The notes under the pieces: model-generated
Told to the model about the DNA's origin: nothing
What the model saw: the letters and a program-made list of their open reading frames with translations, nothing else
Database searches by the model: none
Shown here: positions 28,101 to 40,832 of the stretch, one piece after another
Layout of the letters: each line of letters begins with the position of its first letter
Numbering within the stretch: position 1 is the stretch's first letter
Source of the DNA: Actinosynnema pretiosum
GTDB taxonomy: Bacteria > Actinomycetota > Actinomycetes > Mycobacteriales > Pseudonocardiaceae
DNA length: 64,000 bases
Assembly (NCBI RefSeq): GCF_024171695.1
Contig: NZ_JAMTCF010000001.1
Location: 239,061-303,060, forward strand
Direction of reading: 5' to 3'
Program-made: the position numbers and the translations under genes

Positions 28101-31100
28101 CTCGGGTCGGACAGCACCGCACCATCCACGATGGACGCCGCCGCTTCGCCGGAGGCCAGCGCGGACAGCCCGGCGGTGAGCCGCTCCAGGTCCTCGCCGA
28201 CCACGACGGCGCGCTGCTCCAGCGCGGCGCGGGTGGTGACCAGGGAGTGCGCGACGTCGAGCGGCGCGAGGTCGGGGTGGGCGGCCAGGTGGGCGGCGAG
28301 CAGCCCGGCCTGGGCGCGCACCGCGTCCGCGCCGCGACCGGAGACCAGCAGGGGCAGCAGCGCCCCGGTGGGCTCGACCGCCTCGACCGCTTCCGGCGCG
28401 GCGGTTTCCGGCCCGGTGGTGGCTCGGGCGGCGGTCTCGGCGACCGGCTCGGGGGCCTGCTCCAGGACGATGTGCGCGTTGGTGCCGCTGATGCCGAACG
28501 ACGAGACACCGGCGCGGCGCGGGCGGCCGGTCTCCGGCCAGGGCCGGGACTCGGTGATCAGCTCGACCGCGCCCTCGGTCCAGTCGACCTGGTCGGTGCG
28601 CTCGGACACGTGCAGGGTGGCCGGGACCTGGCCCGCCCGCATCGCCATGACCATCTTGATCACACCCGCGACGCCCGCGGCGGCCTGGGTGTGGCCGAAG
28701 TTGGACTTGATCGAGCCCAGCAGCAGCGGGTGCTCGCGGTCCTGGCCGTAGGTGGCCAGGAGCGCCTGGGCCTCGATCGGGTCGCCGAGCGGGGTGCCGG
28801 TGCCGTGCGCCTCGACGGCGTCGACCTCGGTGTGCGACAGGCCCGCGTTGGCCAGGGCCGCGCGGATGACGCGCTGCTGCGACGGGCCGTTCGGGGCGGT
28901 CAGGCCGTTGGACGCGCCGTCCTGGTTCACCGCGCTGCCGCGCAGCACGGCCAGCACCTCGTGCCCGTTCGCCTGGGCGTCGGAGAGCCGCTCCAGCAGG
29001 ACCAGGCCGACGCCCTCGCCCCAGCCGGTGCCGTCCGCGTCCGAGGAGAACGACTTGGACCGGCCGTTGCGGGCGAGGCCGCGCTGGAGGCTGAAGTCCA
29101 CGAAGGTGTCCGGCGCGGACATCACCGTGACGCCGCCCGCGAGGGCGAGCGAGCACTCCCCCGCCCTGAGCGCCTGCGCGGCCAGGTGGATGGACACCAG
29201 CGAGGAGGAGCAGGCGGTGTCCACGGAGACCGCAGGGCCTTCGAGGCCGAGCACGTAGGACACCCGGCCGGACAGGACGCTGGCGATGCTGCCGTTGCCC
29301 AGGTACCCGGCCAGGTCCTCCGGGACCTCCTTCAGCCTGCTGCCGTAGTCGTGGTACATCACGCCGGCGAACACGCCGGTCGGGGTGCCCTTGAGCGAGG
29401 TCGGGTCGATGCCCGCCCGCTCGATCACCTCCCACGCGGTCTCCAGCAGGAGGCGCTGCTGCGGGTCCATCGCCAGCGCCTCGCGCGGGCTGATGCCGAA
29501 GAACCCGGCGTCGAAGCCCAGCGCGTCGCTGAGGAACCCGCCCTCGCGCACGTAGGTGCGGCCGGGCTTGCCGGGTTCGGGGTCGTAGATGCCGTCGGTG
29601 TCCCAGCCGCGATCGGCGGGGAACCCGGAGATCGCGTCGACGCCGTGCGCGACGAGCTCCCACAGCTCCTCGGGGGTGGTGACGTCGCCGGGGTAGCGGC
29701 AGCCCATGGCGACGATGGCGATCGGGTCGCCGTCGTCCGCGCGGGTCGCGGCCACCGGGGCGGGCGCGCTGGGCGCCGCGCCGCCGAGGGACTCGGACAG
29801 GTGCGCGACCAGGGCGACCGGGGTCGGGTGGTCGAACACCAGGGTCGCGGGCAGCCGCAGGCCGGTGGCGGTGGTGAGCCGGTTGCGCAGCTCGACCGCC
29901 GCGAGCGAGTCGAAGCCCAGCTCGCCGAACGCGCGGCGCGGCTCGATCTCGGCGCCGCTGCCGTGGCCGAGGACGGCCGCGACGTGCGAGCGGACCAGGT
30001 CGAGCAGCACGCGGCCCCGGTCCTCGGCGGACAGGCCGAGCAGCTCGTCGCGCGGGGTCCGGTCGGCCCCTGCGGCGGTCGCGGCGCGGCGGGTGGGGCG
30101 GACCAGGCCGTGGAACAGCCGGGGCAGCTCCTCGCCCCTGGTGCGCAGGGCGGCCAGGTCGAGCCGGACCGGGACCAGCAGCGGGGCGTCGAGCGCGAGG
30201 GCGGCGTCGAACAGGGCGAGGCCCTCGGCGGCGGGCAGGCCGCGCACGCCGGAGCGGGCCATGCGGGCGAGGTCGCCCTCGGTGAGGTGGCCGGTCATGC
30301 CGCTGCGGTGCTCCCACAGGCCCCAGGCGATCGAGGTTCCTGGCAGACCGGTGGCGCGGCGCTGCTCCACCAGCGCGTCCAGGTAGGTGTTGGCGGCGGC
30401 GTAGTTGCCCTGGCCGGTGCCGTCGACCACGCCCGCCGCCGAGGAGAAGACGACGAACGCCCGCAGGTCCGAGGTGAGCTCGTGCAGGTTGCGCGCGCCC
30501 TCGGCCTTGGGCAGCCAGACCGCGTCGACCTGCTCGGGGGTCATGGCCGAGACGAGGCCGTCCGCGAGCGCGCCCGCCGTGTGCACGACGGCGGTGAGGC
30601 CGGGAATGCCCGCGACGAGTTCGGCGACCGAGTCGCGGTCGGCGACGTCGCAGGCGACGACCCTGGTCGTGGCGCCCAGGTCGGCGAGCGCGGCGACCAG
30701 TTCGGCCGCGCCGGGGGCGTCGGGGCCGCGACGGCTGGTGAGGACGAGCTGCCGCACGCCCTGACCGGCCAGGTGCCCGGCCAGCAGCGCGCCGAGGCCG
30801 CCGGTGCCGCCGGTGATCAGGACGGTGTCCTCGGCGGTCCAGGCGAACGGGGCCTGCGGGCGGTCGGTGGCGCGGGCCAGGCGCGGCACGAGGAGCGCGC
30901 CGTCGCGGACCGCGACCTCGGGCTCGCCGAGGCCGAGCGGGGTGGTGACGGCGCTCGCCAGGTCCTCGGGGCTGCCGGGGAGAGCGATGTCCAGGTCGAG
31001 CAGGGTGAAGCGGTCGGGGTTCTCCGCCTGCGCGGCCCTGACCAGGCCCCACACCGGGGCGACGACCGGGTCGACGGCGTGGCCCGCCGCCGGGACGCCG

Positions 31101-34100
31101 CCGGTGGTGACCAGCGCGAGGCGGGCGGCGGCGAACCGCTCGTCCGCGATCCACTCGCGCAGCACGGAGAGGACGTCGTCGACGGTGGAGCGGGCGGCCT
31201 GGCCGGTGACCGGCAGCACCACCCAGTCCGGGACCTGCTCCAGCGCGGACAGGTCGGGGCCGTCCAGCACGGTGGCCGCGCCGGTGACCGGGCCCGCCGC
31301 CGGGACCGGGGTCCAGTCCACGCGGTAGAGCGAGTCCTGGCCGGAGCCGCCGGTCAGCGCGGCGGCCGGGATGGGCCGGGTGACCAGCGCGTCGACCGTG
31401 GCGACCGGGTCGCCCGCCGGGTCGGTCAGCAGCAGCGACACCGCGCCGCCGCCCTCGGGGGTGAGCCGCACCCGCAGCGCGGTCGCGCCGGAGGCGTGCA
31501 GGGTGACGCCGGTCCAGGCGAACGGGAGGTCGATCAGGCCGTCCTCGGCCCCGCCCTCGCGGGCGCCGGTGGCGTGCAGGGCGGCGTCGAGCAGCGCCGG
31601 GTGCAGGCCGAAGCCCGCCGCGTCGGCGCCCTCGGGCAGCGCGACCTCGGCGAGCACCACGTCGCCCTGCCGCCAGGCGGCGCGGACGGCGCGGAACACC
31701 GGGCCGTAGGCGTAGCCGCCCGCCGCCAGCTCCGCGTAGAGGGCGTCGACGTCGATCTTGGTCGCGCCGGGCGGCGGCCACGCGGTCAGCCGCTCGGGGC
31801 TGGTGCGCGGGGCGTGGTCCAGGAAGCCGGAGGCGTGCCTGGTCCACGAGGAGTCGGCGTCCTCGGGGCGGGAGTGCACGCTCACCGCGCGCCTGCCGGT
31901 GGCGTCGGGCGCGCCGACCGCGACCTGCAGGACGGTGCCGCCGCGCGCGGGCAGCACCAGCGGGGCCTCCAGGGTCAGCTCGTCGACGCGGTCGCAGCCG
32001 ACCTGGTCGCCCGCCCGGACCGCCAGCTCCACGAACGCGGTGCCGGGCAGCAGGACGACGCCGGAGGCGGCGTGGTCGGCCAGCCACGGGTGGGTGTCGA
32101 GCGCGAGGCGGCCGGTGAGCAGGACGCCGTCGTTCCCGGCGGTGGTGGTGGTCGCGCCCAGCAGCGGGTGGCCGGTGGCGCCGAGGCCCGCCGACGAGAC
32201 GTCGCCGGGGCCGTCGGTGGCGTCGAGCCAGAAGCGGCGGTGCTGGAAGGCGTAGGTGGGCAGGGCGACCTTGCGCGGGGCGGTGGGGCCGGTGAGCAGG
32301 GTGGTCCAGTCCACGTCGACGCCGCGCGCCCAGGCCTGGGCCAGCGACAGCAGCAGCCTGCGGGGGCCGCCGTCGTCGCGGCGCAGGGTCGGGATCGCGG
32401 CGATCTCGCGCTCGTCCTCGTCGGCGGTCTCCTGCAGGGCCGAGGGCAGCACGGGGTGCGCGCTGCACTCGATGAAGACGGTGTGGCCGGAGCCGAGCAG
32501 GGTGCGGCTGGCGCCGACGAAGTCGACCTTCTCGCGCAGGTTCGAGTACCAGTAGTCGGCGCCGAGCGCGGTCCCGTCCAGGAAGCCGCCGGTGACGGTG
32601 GAGCAGAACGGGGTGGTGGCGGCGCGCGGGACGACGTCCGCGATGACGGCCAGCAGGCGCTCGCGGATCACCTCCACGTGCGGGGAGTGCGAGGCGTAGT
32701 CGATCTTGACGGGTCGGGCGCGCACGCCCTCGTCGTCCAACCGGGCCCGGAGCGCGGCCAGCCCCTCGGGGTGACCGGCGACGACGACCGAGCGGGCGCC
32801 GTTGAGCCCGGCGATGGTCAGGCCCTCGGTCAGGCGCGGGGTGACCTCCTCCAGCGGGAGCTGGATGGACAGCATCCCGCTCTTGCCGGACAGCTCCTCG
32901 CCGATCAGGACGCTGCGCAGCGCGACGATCGCGGCGCCGTCCCGCAAGGACAAGGCGCCGGAGACGACGGCGGCGGCGATCTCGCCCTGGGAGTGGCCGA
33001 CGACCGCGTCGGGGCGCACGCCGTGGTGCTTCCACAGCTCCGCCAGGGACACGGTGATCGCCCAGAGCACCGGCTGGAGCACGTCCACCCGGTTCAGCGG
33101 CGGGACGCCGGGGGCGTCGCGCACGACGTCGACCAGGTTCCAGTCCACGTGCGGGGCCAGCGCGGCGGCGCACTCGCGCATCCGCTCGGCGAACACCGGG
33201 GACGAGTCGAGCAGCTCAACGGCCATGCCCGCCCACTGCGAGCCCTGGCCGGGGAAGACGAACACGACCCTCGGGTCGGACAGCGCCTCGCCGTCCACGA
33301 CGGACGCGGCGGCCTCGCCGGAGGCCAGCGCGGACAGCGCGGCGTCGAACTGGTCGGCGTCCTCGCCGACCACGACGGCGCGGCGCTCCAGGGCGGCGCG
33401 GGTGGTGGCCAGCGACCAGGCGATCTCGCGCGGGGACGCCGAGCCGACGTGCTCGCGCAGCCTGGCGGCCTGCTCGCGCAGGGCGTCCTCGGTGCGGGCG
33501 GACAGCACCCACGGCACCAGACCGGAGGGCTGCGGTCCGGCGGCGTCGGGCTCGGCGGGCGCGGCGGGTTCGGCGGCGGGGGCCTGCTCCAGCACGACGT
33601 GCGCGTTGGTGCCGCTGATGCCGAACGACGAGACGCCCGCGCGGCGCGGGCGACCGGTCTCCGGCCACGGGCGCGCCTCGGTCAGCAGCTCGACCGCGCC
33701 CTCGGACCAGTCGACCTGCGGGGTGCGCTCGCCCACGTGCAGGGTGCGCGGCAGCACGCCCTCGCGCATGGCCATGACCATCTTGATCACGCCCGCGACC
33801 CCGGCGGCGGCCTGGGTGTGGCCGACGTTCGACTTGATCGAGCCCAGCCACAGCGGCTCGGTGCGGTCCTGGCCGTAGGTCGCCAGCAGCGCCTGCGCCT
33901 CGATCGGGTCGCCGAGGCGGGTGCCGGTGCCGTGCGCCTCGACGGCGTCGACCTCGGTGTGCGACAGGCCCGCCACGGCCAGCGCGGCGCGGATGACCCG
34001 CTGCTGCGACGGGCCGTTGGGGGCGGTCAGGCCGTTGGACGCGCCGTCCTGGTTGATCGCGGAGCCCTTGACCACGGCCAGGACCTCGTGCCCGTTGCGG

Positions 34101-37100
34101 CGCGCGTCGGACAGCCGCTCCAGCACGAGCACGCCGACGCCCTCGCCCCAGGCGGTGCCGTCGGCGTCGGCGGAGAACGACTTGGACCGGCCGTCGGCGG
34201 CGAGGCCGCGCTGGAGGCTGAAGTCCAGGAACGTGTCGGGCGTGGCCATGACGGTGACGCCACCGGCCAGGGCGAGCGAGCACTCGCCGCCGCGCAGGGC
34301 CTGCGCGGCGAGGTGGATGGACACCAGCGACGAGGAGCAGGCGGTGTCGACCGAGACGGCCGGGCCTTCGAGGCCGAGCACGTACGCGACGCGGCCGGAC
34401 GCGACGCTCGCGAGCGAGCCGTTGCCCAGGTACCCGGCCAGGTCCTCCGGGATGTCCTTCAGCCGCAAGGCGTAGTCGTGGTACATGATGCCCGCGAACA
34501 CGCCGGTCGGGCTGCCCTTGAGCGAGGTCGGGTCGATGCCCGCGCGCTCCAGGGCCTCCCAGGCGGTCTCCAGCAGCAGGCGCTGCTGCGGGTCCATCGC
34601 GGTGGCCTCGCGCGGGCTGATGCCGAAGAACTCGGCGTCGAAGTCCAGCGCGTCGGCCAGGAACCCGCCCTCGACCGAGTAGGTGCGGCCGGGCTTGCCG
34701 GGCTCGGGGTCGTAGAGCGAGTCCACGTCCCAGCCCCGGTCGTCGGGGAAGCGCGAGATGCCGTCGACGCCGTCGGCGACCAGGCGCCACAGCTCCTCGG
34801 GCGTGGTGACGCCGCCGGGGAAGCGGCAGCTCATGCCGACCACGGCGATGGGCTCGTCGTCGACGGCCGTGACGGTGGCGCGCTGGACGGGCGCGGCGGC
34901 GGCGCGGTCGCCGAGCGCCTTCTCCTTCAGGTGCCCCACCAGCGCGAGCGGGGTCGGGTAGTCGAACACCAGGGTCGCGGGCAGCCGCAGGCCGGTGGCG
35001 GTGGTGAGCCGGTTGCGCAGCTCCACGGCCGCCAGCGAGTCGAAGCCGATCTCGCTGAACGCGCGCCTGGGCTCGATGGCGTCGCCGCCGCCGTGGCCGA
35101 GGACGGCCGCGACGTGCGCGCGGACCAGGTCGAGCAGGACGCGGTCCCGGTCGGCCTCGGGCAGCTCGGCCAAGCGGACGCCCAGGCCGTCGCCGCCGGA
35201 CTGGGCCGCTCCCCCGGCGGCGCGGCGCGCGGCGGTGGGGGCGAGGACGCGCAGCAGGGCGGGGACGCCGTCGGGGCGGGCGCGCAGCGCGGTCAGGTCC
35301 AGGCGGACCGGCGCGAGCACCGGCTCGGCGGTGGTGAGCGCGGCGTCGAGCAGCGCCAGGTTCTCCTCGGGGGTCAGGCCCGGCATCCCGGAGGCCTCGA
35401 TGCGGTGCAGGGCGGCGGTGTCGAGCACCGAGCCCATGCCGCTCTCCCCCAGCCACAGGCCCCAGGTGAGGGCGGTGGCGGGCAGGCCGTCGGCGCGGCG
35501 GCGCTCGGCCAGGGCGTTGAGGAACAGGTTGGCGGCGGCGTAGTTGCCCTGGCCGGGGTTGTCGAGCAGCGCGGCCAGCGAGGAGTAGAGGACGAACGCG
35601 GTCAGGTCGCGGTCCTGGGTCAGCTCGTGCAGGTGCCAGGCGGCGTCGGCCTTGGGGCGCAGCACCTCGTCCACGCGCTCGGCGGTGAGGGTGCCGACCG
35701 TGCCGTCGGCGACGACGCCCGCGGTGTGCACGACGGCGGTCAGGTCGGTGATGCCGTCGAGCAGGGCGGCGACGGCGGCGCGGTCGGCCACGTCGCAGGC
35801 CACCACGCGGGCGGTCGCGCCGAGGTCGGCCAGCTCCGCGACCAGCTCGGCCGCGCCGGGCGCGTCCGGGCCGCGTCGGCTGGTGAGCACCAGCTGCCGG
35901 GCGCCCCTGGCAGCCAGGTGCTTGGCGACCAGCGCGCCGAGGCCGCCGGTGCCGCCGGTGACCAGGGTCGTGCCCTCGTCCGCCCACGGGTCGGCGGCGG
36001 GCTCCTCGACCGGGACGCGCGCCAGGCGCGGCACGGAGACCTTGCCGTCGCGCACGGACAGCTCCGGCTCGCCGGTGGCGACGGCCGGGAGCAGCTGCGC
36101 GGCGGACTCGGGGGCGTCGTCCAGGTCGACGAGGGTGAAGCGGTCCGGGTTCTCCGCCTGCGCGGCGCGCACCAGGCCCCACACCGGGGTGTGCGCGAGG
36201 TCGGCGTCGCGGACGCCTCGGGTGACCACGACCAGCCGGGACGGGCCGAAGCGCTCGTCGGCGAGCCACTGGCGGACCACGGTGAGCACGGCGTCGAGCG
36301 CGGCGCGGACGTCCACGAGCACGTCACCGGTGCCGGTCGGCACGTGGTAGACCACGGTCTCGGGCACGGTCGCGCCCGAGGTGAGGGCGGCGCCCAGCGC
36401 GGCCAGGTCGGCGTGGCCCGCGCCGAGCGCGGTGGCCGGGCGGGGCGGGCCGGACGGGACGGGCCGGGAGACCCACTCCTGGCGCAGCAGCGACTCGTGG
36501 TGCTCGCGGCGGGCGGCGGCGAGCTGCTCGGCGGTGACCGCGCGGGAGACGAACGAGCCGACCGCCGCCACGGGCGCGCCCGCCGGGTCGGTGATGGTCA
36601 GCGACACCGCGTCGGCCCCGGCGGGGCTGATGCGCACGCGCACCGCCGACGCGCCGGTGGCGTGCAGCACGACGTCGTTCCAGGCGAACGGGACGCGCAC
36701 CTCGCCGGGGTCGCCGGGCGCGGTGCCCGCGACGTCCACGGCGTGCAGGGCGGCGTCGAGCAGCGCGGGGTGCAGGCCGAAGGAGGCGGCGGACGCGGCG
36801 ACCGACTCGGGCAGCGCCACCTCGGCGTACACCTCGGCGGAGGGGCCGGCGCCGCGCCGCCACGCCTTGCGCAGGCCCTGGAACACCGGGCCGTAGCCGT
36901 AGCCCAGGGCGGCGAGGTCGGCGTACGCGGTGGAGGCGTCGACCGGTTCGGCGTCGCGCGGCGGCCAGGTCTCCAGGCGCTCGCCCGGTTCCGGGGCCTG
37001 CGCGGACAGCACGCCGCCCGCGTGGCGGGTCCAGCCCGCGTCCTCGGGGGCGTGCTCGGGCCGCGAGTGCACGGCCACGGTGCGCCTGCCGCCGTCGTCG

Positions 37101-40100
37101 GGGGCGTCCACGACGACCTGGAGCACGACGCCGCCGCGCTCGGGCAGCACCAGCGGGGCTTCCAGGGTCAGCTCTTCGAGCACGCCGCAGCCGACCTCGT
37201 CGCCCGCGCGCACGGCCAGCTCCACGAACGCGGTGCCGGGCAGCAGGACCGAGCCGGAGATGACGTGGTCGGCCAGCCACGGGTGGGTGCGCGGGGAGAC
37301 CCGGCCGGTGAGCACGACCCGGTCGCCGCCCGCGAGGCCGACGACGGCGCCGACGAGCGGGTGGTCGGCGGCGAGCTGGCCCAGCTCGGCCGCGCCGCCC
37401 GCCCCGCCCGCACCGGCGGTGAGCCAGTAGCGCTCGCGCTGGAAGGCGTAGCGGGGCAGGTCGACGCGCGCGCCGGAGCCCTGCGGCAGCAGCTCGGCCC
37501 AGCGCACGGCCTGGCCTCGGGTGTGCGCGAGGGCGACGGCGGCGCGGACCTCGGCGACCTCGTCGCGGTCGCGGCGCAGCAGGGCTGCGAAGGCGAAGTC
37601 GGTGTTCTCGACCTCGGCCACGCAGTCCTGCGCCATGGCGGTGAGGACGGCGTCGGGGCCGAGTTCGAGGAAGGTGGCGACGCCGCGCGCGGCCAGCTCG
37701 GCGACCACGTCGCGGAACCGGACGGCCTGGCGGATGTGCCCGACCCAGTACTCCGGGGAGCGCAGCTGCTCGGCGGTGGCCAGCTCGCCGGTGACGTCGG
37801 AGACCACCGGGATGGTGGGCGCCGAGTAGGTCATCAGCTCGGCGACGCGGCGGAACTCGGCGAGCGCCGGTTCCATCAGCGGGGAGTGGAAGGCGTGCGA
37901 GACGGTGAGCCGCTTGGTCTTCACGCCCCGGTCGGCCAGGACCCCGGCGATCTCCAGGACGGCGGTCTCCACGCCGGAGATCACGGTGGCGGCGGGCCCG
38001 TTGACGGCGGCCACCCGCACCTCGGCCTCGCGGCCGGCCAGCAGCGGCAGCACCTCGGACTCGGGGGCGCGGACGGACACCATCGCGCCGCCCTCGGGAA
38101 GCGCCTGCATGAGCCTGCCGCGCGCGCCGACGAGCAGCGCGGCGTCCTCCAGGGACAGCACGCCCGCGACGTGCGCGGCGGTGATGCCGCCCAGCGAGTG
38201 GCCCGCGACGTAGTCGGGGCGCAGGCCCCAGGACTCGACCAGCCGGTAGAGGGCGGTCTCCAGGGCGAACAGGGCGCTCTGCGCGTAGGCGGTGCGGTCG
38301 AGCAGCGCGGCGGCCTCGGTGCCCGGCTCGGCGAACATCACCTCGCCGAGGGGGCGGTCGAGCTGGAGGTCGAGCCAGCCGCAGGCCGCGTCCAGCGCCT
38401 TGGCGAACACCGGGTGGGCGCGGTACAGCTCGCGGCCCGCCGACAGGCGCTGGCTGCCCTGGCCGGTGAACAGGAACGCGGTCGGGCCCGACGTGGCGGC
38501 GCCGCGCACCAGGCCGGGGGCGTCCTGCCCGGCGGCGAGGGCGGCAAGGCCGCGCAGGGCGTCAGCGCGGTCGGTGGCGTGCAGGACCGCGCGGTGCTCC
38601 AGGGCGGCGCGGCGCAGGGCCAGCTCGTGGGCGGTGTCGACCAGGTCGGGCGCGGTGGGGTCGGCGAGGAACTCGGCGAGCCTGGCGGCCTGGCCGCGCA
38701 GCGCGGCCTCGCCCCGGCCGGAGAGCACCAGCGGGACCGGGACGGGCGCGGCGGCCTCGGCCTTCTTGGACTTCTTGGCGGACTTGGCCGCCTTCACCGG
38801 CTTCGCGGGCGCGACCGGCGGGACCGCCGGGGGCTCCTCGATCACGACGTGCGCGTTGGTGCCGCTGACGCCGAACGACGAGATGCCCGCGCGGCGGGGC
38901 CGGTCGGGCGAGTCCCACGGGCGCTGCTCGGTCAGCAGCTCGATGTCGCCCGCCGACCAGTCCACGTGCGGGGTCGGGGCGTCCACGTGCAGGGTGCGCG
39001 GCAGGACCCGCTCGCGCATGGCGTAGACGACCTTGATGATGCCCGCGACGCCCGCCGCGGCCTGGCTGTGGCCGATGTTGGACTTGATGGAGCCCAGCCA
39101 CAGCGGCTCGGTGCGGTCCTGGCCGTAGGTCGCCAGGAGCGCCTGCGCCTCGATCGGGTCGCCCAGGCGGGTGCCGGTGCCGTGCGCCTCCACCGTGTCC
39201 ACGTCGGACGGTCGCAGGCCCGCGTCCGCGAGCGCCTGCCGGATGACGCGCTGCTGCGCGGGGCCGCTGGGCGCGGTCAGGCCGTTGGAGGCGCCGTCCT
39301 GGTTGACGGCGGTGCCCCGGATGACGCCGAGCACGCGGTGGCCCTCGCGCAGCGCGTCGGACAGCCGCTCCAGCACGACCACGCCGACGCCCTCGGCCCA
39401 GCCGGTGCCGTCGGCGGCGGCGGCGAAGGGCTTGCACACGCCGTCGGGCGCGAGGCCGCGCTGGGTGCTGAACGCGGTGAACGCGCCGGGGTGCACCATG
39501 ACCGCGACGCCGCCCGCGAGCGCGGCGGTGCAGTCGCCGTCGCGCAGCGCCCGCACCGCCAGGTGCAGCGCCACCAGCGAGCCGGAGCAGGCGGTGTCGA
39601 TCGAGACGGTGGGGCCTTCCAGGCCCAGCGAGTAGGCGAGGCGACCGGAGACGACGCTGGGCGCGTTGCCGGTGAGCAGGTAGCCGTCCAAGCCCTCGGG
39701 GGCCTGGTGCAGGCGCGGCCCGTACTCCTGGGGCTCGACGCCGATGTAGACGCCGGTGCGGCTGCCGCGCAGCGACAGCGGGTCGACGCCCGCGTGCTCC
39801 AGCGCCTCCCACGCGGTCTCCAGGACCAGGCGCTGCTGCGGGTCCATCGCCAGGGCCTCGCGCGGGCTGATGCCGAAGAACGCGGCGTCGAACTCGGCGG
39901 CCTCGGTGAGGAAGCCGCCCTTGCGCACGTAGGACTTGCCGGGCTTGCCGGGCTCGGGGTCGAACAGGGCGTCCAGGTCCCAGCCCCGGTCCTCGGGGAA
40001 GCCGGAGCTGACGTGCCTGCCGCCCGCGACGATCTCCCACAGCTTCTCGGGGGTGTCGCTGCCGCCGGGGTAGCGGCAGCCGACGCCGACGATGGCGATG

Positions 40101-40489
40101 GGCTCGTCGTCCCGGTCGCGCCGCGCGGGCACGGGCTCGTCCACCACGGGGACGGCGCGCTCGCCCAGCGCGAGGCGGCGCGCGAGGCGGGCCACGGCGA
40201 GCGGGGTGGGGTGGTCGAAGACCAGGGTGACCGGCAGGTCGAGACCGGTGGCCTCCGACAGCCTGCGGTGCAGGTCGACGGCGGCCAGCGAGTCGAAGCC
40301 CAGCTCCTTGAAGGGGCGCTCGGGGGCGACCCGGTCGGGGGCGTCCGGCAGGGCTGCCTTGAGCACCGCGACGACCTGCTCGTGCACGACGCCGAGCAGG
40401 ACGCGTTCCTGTTCCGCTGGTGGCAGCTCGGCCAACCGCGCCAGGGGCGCTGCGGTGGTGGCGGGCTCGGCGTTCTCGGGCTGGCTCAT
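19193..40489 (-). CDS. Type I modular PKS: loading ACP plus four KS-AT-DH-KR-ACP modules
   Basis: A 7098-residue assembly-line protein. It begins with a free-standing loading ACP (ELGFDSL, Ser67) and no loading AT, so the starter must be delivered in trans. Four modules follow, with KS starts near residues 129, 1877, 3585 and 5314. Each has KS (DTACS.S), AT, DH (HxxxGxxxxP), B-type KR (D in the LDD-equivalent triad, YAAAN) and ACP (LGFDSL). There is no ER. AT motifs predict malonyl (GHSLGG/HAFH) in module 1, methylmalonyl (GHSQGE/YASH) in modules 2 and 3, and malonyl (GHSIGE/HAFH) in module 4. The last about 75 residues are charged and helical, a C-terminal docking region for a further PKS protein. 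The predicted product is a conjugated tetraene chain on an amino-acyl starter. GGAG lies 5 nt before the ATG, and the gene is downstream of P450 and ferredoxin. Confidence 0.93.
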   Translation of the reverse strand: MSQPENAEPATTAAPLARLAELPPAEQERVLLGVVHEQVVAVLKAALPDAPDRVAPERPFKELGFDSLAAVDLHRRLSEATGLDLPVTLVFDHPTPLAVARLARRLALGERAVPVVDEPVPARRDRDDEPIAIVGVGCRYPGGSDTPEKLWEIVAGGRHVSSGFPEDRGWDLDALFDPEPGKPGKSYVRKGGFLTEAAEFDAAFFGISPREALAMDPQQRLVLETAWEALEHAGVDPLSLRGSRTGVYIGVEPQEYGPRLHQAPEGLDGYLLTGNAPSVVSGRLAYSLGLEGPTVSIDTACSGSLVALHLAVRALRDGDCTAALAGGVAVMVHPGAFTAFSTQRGLAPDGVCKPFAAAADGTGWAEGVGVVVLERLSDALREGHRVLGVIRGTAVNQDGASNGLTAPSGPAQQRVIRQALADAGLRPSDVDTVEAHGTGTRLGDPIEAQALLATYGQDRTEPLWLGSIKSNIGHSQAAAGVAGIIKVVYAMRERVLPRTLHVDAPTPHVDWSAGDIELLTEQRPWDSPDRPRRAGISSFGVSGTNAHVVIEEPPAVPPVAPAKPVKAAKSAKKSKKAEAAAPVPVPLVLSGRGEAALRGQAARLAEFLADPTAPDLVDTAHELALRRAALEHRAVLHATDRADALRGLAALAAGQDAPGLVRGAATSGPTAFLFTGQGSQRLSAGRELYRAHPVFAKALDAACGWLDLQLDRPLGEVMFAEPGTEAAALLDRTAYAQSALFALETALYRLVESWGLRPDYVAGHSLGGITAAHVAGVLSLEDAALLVGARGRLMQALPEGGAMVSVRAPESEVLPLLAGREAEVRVAAVNGPAATVISGVETAVLEIAGVLADRGVKTKRLTVSHAFHSPLMEPALAEFRRVAELMTYSAPTIPVVSDVTGELATAEQLRSPEYWVGHIRQAVRFRDVVAELAARGVATFLELGPDAVLTAMAQDCVAEVENTDFAFAALLRRDRDEVAEVRAAVALAHTRGQAVRWAELLPQGSGARVDLPRYAFQRERYWLTAGAGGAGGAAELGQLAADHPLVGAVVGLAGGDRVVLTGRVSPRTHPWLADHVISGSVLLPGTAFVELAVRAGDEVGCGVLEELTLEAPLVLPERGGVVLQVVVDAPDDGGRRTVAVHSRPEHAPEDAGWTRHAGGVLSAQAPEPGERLETWPPRDAEPVDASTAYADLAALGYGYGPVFQGLRKAWRRGAGPSAEVYAEVALPESVAASAASFGLHPALLDAALHAVDVAGTAPGDPGEVRVPFAWNDVVLHATGASAVRVRISPAGADAVSLTITDPAGAPVAAVGSFVSRAVTAEQLAAARREHHESLLRQEWVSRPVPSGPPRPATALGAGHADLAALGAALTSGATVPETVVYHVPTGTGDVLVDVRAALDAVLTVVRQWLADERFGPSRLVVVTRGVRDADLAHTPVWGLVRAAQAENPDRFTLVDLDDAPESAAQLLPAVATGEPELSVRDGKVSVPRLARVPVEEPAADPWADEGTTLVTGGTGGLGALVAKHLAARGARQLVLTSRRGPDAPGAAELVAELADLGATARVVACDVADRAAVAALLDGITDLTAVVHTAGVVADGTVGTLTAERVDEVLRPKADAAWHLHELTQDRDLTAFVLYSSLAALLDNPGQGNYAAANLFLNALAERRRADGLPATALTWGLWLGESGMGSVLDTAALHRIEASGMPGLTPEENLALLDAALTTAEPVLAPVRLDLTALRARPDGVPALLRVLAPTAARRAAGGAAQSGGDGLGVRLAELPEADRDRVLLDLVRAHVAAVLGHGGGDAIEPRRAFSEIGFDSLAAVELRNRLTTATGLRLPATLVFDYPTPLALVGHLKEKALGDRAAAAPVQRATVTAVDDEPIAVVGMSCRFPGGVTTPEELWRLVADGVDGISRFPDDRGWDVDSLYDPEPGKPGRTYSVEGGFLADALDFDAEFFGISPREATAMDPQQRLLLETAWEALERAGIDPTSLKGSPTGVFAGIMYHDYALRLKDIPEDLAGYLGNGSLASVASGRVAYVLGLEGPAVSVDTACSSSLVSIHLAAQALRGGECSLALAGGVTVMATPDTFLDFSLQRGLAADGRSKSFSADADGTAWGEGVGVLVLERLSDARRNGHEVLAVVKGSAINQDGASNGLTAPNGPSQQRVIRAALAVAGLSHTEVDAVEAHGTGTRLGDPIEAQALLATYGQDRTEPLWLGSIKSNVGHTQAAAGVAGVIKMVMAMREGVLPRTLHVGERTPQVDWSEGAVELLTEARPWPETGRPRRAGVSSFGISGTNAHVVLEQAPAAEPAAPAEPDAAGPQPSGLVPWVLSARTEDALREQAARLREHVGSASPREIAWSLATTRAALERRAVVVGEDADQFDAALSALASGEAAASVVDGEALSDPRVVFVFPGQGSQWAGMAVELLDSSPVFAERMRECAAALAPHVDWNLVDVVRDAPGVPPLNRVDVLQPVLWAITVSLAELWKHHGVRPDAVVGHSQGEIAAAVVSGALSLRDGAAIVALRSVLIGEELSGKSGMLSIQLPLEEVTPRLTEGLTIAGLNGARSVVVAGHPEGLAALRARLDDEGVRARPVKIDYASHSPHVEVIRERLLAVIADVVPRAATTPFCSTVTGGFLDGTALGADYWYSNLREKVDFVGASRTLLGSGHTVFIECSAHPVLPSALQETADEDEREIAAIPTLRRDDGGPRRLLLSLAQAWARGVDVDWTTLLTGPTAPRKVALPTYAFQHRRFWLDATDGPGDVSSAGLGATGHPLLGATTTTAGNDGVLLTGRLALDTHPWLADHAASGVVLLPGTAFVELAVRAGDQVGCDRVDELTLEAPLVLPARGGTVLQVAVGAPDATGRRAVSVHSRPEDADSSWTRHASGFLDHAPRTSPERLTAWPPPGATKIDVDALYAELAAGGYAYGPVFRAVRAAWRQGDVVLAEVALPEGADAAGFGLHPALLDAALHATGAREGGAEDGLIDLPFAWTGVTLHASGATALRVRLTPEGGGAVSLLLTDPAGDPVATVDALVTRPIPAAALTGGSGQDSLYRVDWTPVPAAGPVTGAATVLDGPDLSALEQVPDWVVLPVTGQAARSTVDDVLSVLREWIADERFAAARLALVTTGGVPAAGHAVDPVVAPVWGLVRAAQAENPDRFTLLDLDIALPGSPEDLASAVTTPLGLGEPEVAVRDGALLVPRLARATDRPQAPFAWTAEDTVLITGGTGGLGALLAGHLAGQGVRQLVLTSRRGPDAPGAAELVAALADLGATTRVVACDVADRDSVAELVAGIPGLTAVVHTAGALADGLVSAMTPEQVDAVWLPKAEGARNLHELTSDLRAFVVFSSAAGVVDGTGQGNYAAANTYLDALVEQRRATGLPGTSIAWGLWEHRSGMTGHLTEGDLARMARSGVRGLPAAEGLALFDAALALDAPLLVPVRLDLAALRTRGEELPRLFHGLVRPTRRAATAAGADRTPRDELLGLSAEDRGRVLLDLVRSHVAAVLGHGSGAEIEPRRAFGELGFDSLAAVELRNRLTTATGLRLPATLVFDHPTPVALVAHLSESLGGAAPSAPAPVAATRADDGDPIAIVAMGCRYPGDVTTPEELWELVAHGVDAISGFPADRGWDTDGIYDPEPGKPGRTYVREGGFLSDALGFDAGFFGISPREALAMDPQQRLLLETAWEVIERAGIDPTSLKGTPTGVFAGVMYHDYGSRLKEVPEDLAGYLGNGSIASVLSGRVSYVLGLEGPAVSVDTACSSSLVSIHLAAQALRAGECSLALAGGVTVMSAPDTFVDFSLQRGLARNGRSKSFSSDADGTGWGEGVGLVLLERLSDAQANGHEVLAVLRGSAVNQDGASNGLTAPNGPSQQRVIRAALANAGLSHTEVDAVEAHGTGTPLGDPIEAQALLATYGQDREHPLLLGSIKSNFGHTQAAAGVAGVIKMVMAMRAGQVPATLHVSERTDQVDWTEGAVELITESRPWPETGRPRRAGVSSFGISGTNAHIVLEQAPEPVAETAARATTGPETAAPEAVEAVEPTGALLPLLVSGRGADAVRAQAGLLAAHLAAHPDLAPLDVAHSLVTTRAALEQRAVVVGEDLERLTAGLSALASGEAAASIVDGAVLSDPRVVFVFPGQGSQWVGMAAELLDASPVFAARMAECARALSEFVDWDLIAVARGDEDAPSLERVDVVQPVLWAMMVSLAELWRANGVRPDAVVGHSQGEIAAAVASGALSTRDGAAIVALRSLAIAEDLAGKGGMLSVQLPVDEVRPRLAEGLSIAVVNGTRSVVVSGDPAGLDALQAELRAEGARAKRVPVDYASHSAHVESIRERLLDVLADLSPRTSTTPFCSTVTAEFTDTAALDAGYWYTNLRETVDFVGATRTLLATGHAVFVECSPHAVLTSAVLETAEEDGREVAAIGSLRRDDGGPRRVLLSLAQAWTRGVDVDWTGLLVAQSKATPRRTALPTYAFQHRRYWLDATSATGDVTSAGLAATAHPLLGATIAVAGADEVLLTGRLAADTHPWLAHHAFAGTTLLPGTAFVELAIRAGDQVGCDRVDELTLEAPLALPERGGVHVQLRIGDPDRDGGRELTAHSRAEGSEAPWTRHATGRLVRSETTPDFDLVAWPPPGAQPVDLDGAYPALDAQGYGYGPAFQGLRAAWRLGDEVFAEVELPEDVDPAGYGLHPALLDAALHPVLVVESGEDKPPQLPFSWTGVSLFAEGARALRVRLTPTGGDGLAIRVADQAGNPVAQVADLLSREVVVPSAGVPDALFRIDWTKIEAAPTTGKLLVLGDALGKYVPKVPDLASIGADVPEWVVLPIGSAESSRSAVDLALSTAQEWLADTRFASAKLVVLTRGGAAVGDVPVDPAVTAAHGLIRAAAAENPDRFALVDTDGWPVHWDGLLAALGSGEPEVAVRGDDLLAPRLVRAAPDGPAFAWTAEDTVLVTGGTGGLGAVLARHLVERGVRELVLTSRRGPDAPGATELVAELADLGATARVVACDVADRDSVAALLAGVDGLTAVVHTAAVLDDGLVTGLTPERLDAAWNPKAEGARHLHELTGDLRAFVLFSSAAGVYDGAAQGNYAAANTYVDGLAQARRAAGLPGVSLAWGFWSQRSGMTDHLSDVDLARMGRSGVTGLTTEEGLALFDASLASAEPLLVPMRLDLAALRERDALPALLKSLVRKQVRRSGVTGDEDGGSALARRLRALPPTDRTRVVLDLVRSHVAAVLGHDGAASVDPRRAFRDLGFDSLAAVELRNRLVAATGLRLPATLVFDHPNPELLAALLETELVGDAEPAAELPAAPARAVDDDPIAVVGIGCRFPGDVSTPEDLWRLLDGGVDAISAFPTDRGWDLDALFDPEPGKVGKSCSLEGGFLHDAADFDAGFFGISPREALATDPQQRLLLETAWEALERAGIDPVSLRGSATGVFAGVMYNDYATRLRSVPEDLAGYVGNGSLGSVASGRVSYVLGLEGPAVSVDTACSSSLVSLHLAAQALRAGECSLALAGGVSVMATPDTFVDFSLQRGLAPGGRAKSFSADADGTAMSEGVGMLVLERLSDAQANGHEVLAVLRGSAVNQDGASNGLTAPNGPSQQRVMRAALSVAGLRPSEVDAVEAHGTGTVLGDPIEAQAVLSTYGQDRAEPLWLGSIKSNIGHTQAAAGVAGVIKMIMAIRAGVLPRTLHADRRTDRVDWSEGAVELLTESRPWPQTDHPRRAGVSSFGISGTNAHVIVEQAPTAPAPATSGQDAPTRAVPAPIVLAAADEGALRAQAGNLLALLADGVDRTDLAHATATTRAALEHRAAIVPGDPAEVLKSLEALATTGSGPGVVRGARSTGALALLFTGQGAQRAGMGRELRAAWPVFAEAFDEACALLDAELDTPLAQVLDGDDPDLVQQTRYSQPALFAFEVALHRLLQSWGVRADLLAGHSIGELAAAHVAGVFSLADAARLVAARGRLMQSMRPDGGMVSVLATEERVRADLVGLEGRVDVAAVNGPASTVVSGDADALADLVATWKADGLKTRALAVSHAFHSPHTDEVLGAFREVATTIAYAEPTTPVVSTLTGRLAEPGELTDPEYWVRHVRGAVRFHDAVRELESRGATTFLEVGPDAVLTALGRDCLRDEAAALLTATQRADHPETTALAAAVGALFVRGATPDWAALFAGAGARRVDLPTYPFQRRRYWLDAAVGGTGSGTGHPLAGDVLTTAEGDGVLLTGRISPRTHAWLADHTVSGEVLLPGTAFVELAVQAGDQVGCGRVEELTLQSPLVLPERGGVVLQVAVGAADESGRRAVTAHSRPDAEGAQWTRHATGSLVPDTTTATTDADLTGEPGRWAPQDATELDLTGHYAELAARGYGYGPAFQGLRAAWRRGDEVFAEVALPEEVDASGYGLHPALLDATLHTAELLEDGPGELTVPFAWKDVVLRATGASALRVRLTRTGPTAYAVALADPDGAPVAEVGALAVRPLPAAEGPSVGDALFRLDWTPVLGAADTPARLAVLGAPGRFPAEVAHPDLDAVAAAGPQGPASVLVPLRTTGDDPATAGRAAVEGLLPLLRRWAEDDRLAGKRLVVVTTGAVSVDGEDSPGLAHAALWGLLRSAQVEHPDLVSVVDVDGDPASDLALPAALTAGEPQLAVRGGRAFVPRLVRAGLPAERPDFGSGQVLVTGGLSGVGATVARHLVTAHGVTDLLLTSRRGQDAPGAADLVAELTGLGAAVEVAACDVADRDAVAALLTGRSLSAVVHSAGVVDDALLSGLTPEQVAAVWRPKAEAAWHLHELTRGHDLTAFVLFSSLVSVVGGAGQSAYAAANGFLDALAAHRRSLGLPATSVAWGLWTGVASAMTGELGERDLRRMASSGVLGLRPAEGLALLDAAVASDRADLVAARLDLAAVRQASGAVPPVFRALVRGAVRRVAGTGAPTSGPSVAEQVAALPPARRRDHLVELVRSLVAGVLGHDGAHAVDAGKGFLELGFDSLAAVELRNRVAEVVGVRLSATLVYDHPTPAAVAELLLSGLGGAEESAPSLEAELARLESALESAAPDEEERVRVESRLRALVARWAGAGRAVDGAADVLDAVTADELFDILDEELEATD
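19430..24552 (-). other. PKS module 4: KS-AT(malonyl)-DH-KR-ACP
   Basis: KS from about residue 5314. AT from about 5844 with GHSIGE and SHAFH, predicting malonyl-Co[13 protein letters not shown] near 6235. KR from about 6664 with the slightly unusual nucleotide loop TGGLSGVG and VVDDA (B-type). ACP Ser near 6977. The docking region follows to the stop. Confidence 0.85.
24560..29746 (-). other. PKS module 3: KS-AT(methylmalonyl)-DH-KR-ACP
   Basis: KS from about residue 3585. AT from about 4130 with GHSQGE and YASH, predicting methylmalonyl-CoA. [12 protein letters not shown] near 4531. KR from about 4944 with VLDDG (B-type). ACP Ser near 5252. Predicted product: alpha-methyl trans alkene. Confidence 0.85.
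29765..34861 (-). other. PKS module 2: KS-AT(methylmalonyl)-DH-KR-ACP
   Basis: KS from about residue 1877 with DTACSSS. AT with GHSQGE near 2498 and YASH, predicting methylmalonyl-CoA. [12 protein letters not shown] near 2806. KR from about 3222 with ALADG (B-type). ACP Ser near 3527. Predicted product: alpha-methyl trans alkene. Confidence 0.85.
34880..40111 (-). other. PKS module 1: KS-AT(malonyl)-DH-KR-ACP
   Basis: KS from residue 129 with DTACSGS (unlike DTACSSS in the other modules). AT about 667-960 with GHSLGG and SHAFH, predicting malonyl-CoA. DH with [10 protein letters not shown] near 1076. KR from about 1505 with VVADG and NYAAAN (B-type). ACP Ser near 1817. Predicted product: trans double bond, no branch. 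Confidence 0.85.
40160..40489 (-). other. PKS loading ACP domain
   Basis: Residues 1-110. The phosphopantetheine site is Ser67 in [13 protein letters not shown]. No AT or KSQ precedes it, which matches macrolactam loading modules that receive an aminoacylated beta-amino acid from a discrete carrier protein. Confidence 0.85.
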
Positions 40490-40589
40490 CCGTGCTCCAC
40501 TGGTCCGGCGGTCGGTCCTGGGTCCTGGACATGGCTCGTCCCCGGACCGGGAGGGTGCCCCTCCCGGCCGGGGACGGCGGTGGTCGGGC

Positions 40590-40832
40590 CTACTCCTCGG
40601 GTGCGAGGACCCGGCCCGTGGCCGTCTCGGTGACGGTGATGGCGGCCATGGGGCACATGTCCGCCGCGTCGAGCAGGTACTGCGCGGGACCGGTCTCGGT
40701 CGCGCGGGCGGAGACCTTGCCGTCGCGGATCTCCAGGTGCTCCGGCGAGGTGCTCACGCACACGCCGGTGCCGATGCAGGCCGCGCGGTCGACGGCGACC
40801 GTCCAGGTGGTGGCCTCGGTGGCGTTGTTCAC
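40590..40832 (-). CDS. [3Fe-4S]-type ferredoxin (P450 redox partner)
   Basis: An 80-residue ferredoxin. Its GTG start overlaps the P450 stop codon (GTGA), so the pair is translationally coupled. It has three cluster cysteines, CIGTGVC (Cys19, Cys25) and MCPMAAI (Cys60), the spacing of short actinobacterial single-cluster ferredoxins that bind [3Fe-4S]. The rest is acidic (DAADM, APEE), suitable for docking to a P450. It passes electrons from a ferredoxin reductase, not in this window, to the adjacent P450. The giant PKS start lies 100 bp downstream in the same direction, so one transcript probably covers all three. The longer open frame running upstream through the P450 gene is a shadow. Confidence 0.92.
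   Translation of the reverse strand: MNNATEATTWTVAVDRAACIGTGVCVSTSPEHLEIRDGKVSARATETGPAQYLLDAADMCPMAAITVTETATGRVLAPEE

Noticed and set aside
19145-40633. A 7162-codon open frame on the plus strand, antisense to the giant PKS
   Set aside because: It mirrors the PKS codon positions, is extremely rich in Arg/Gly/Val/Gln with repeating segments, lacks any domain motif, and arises because GC-rich codons rarely give antisense stops.
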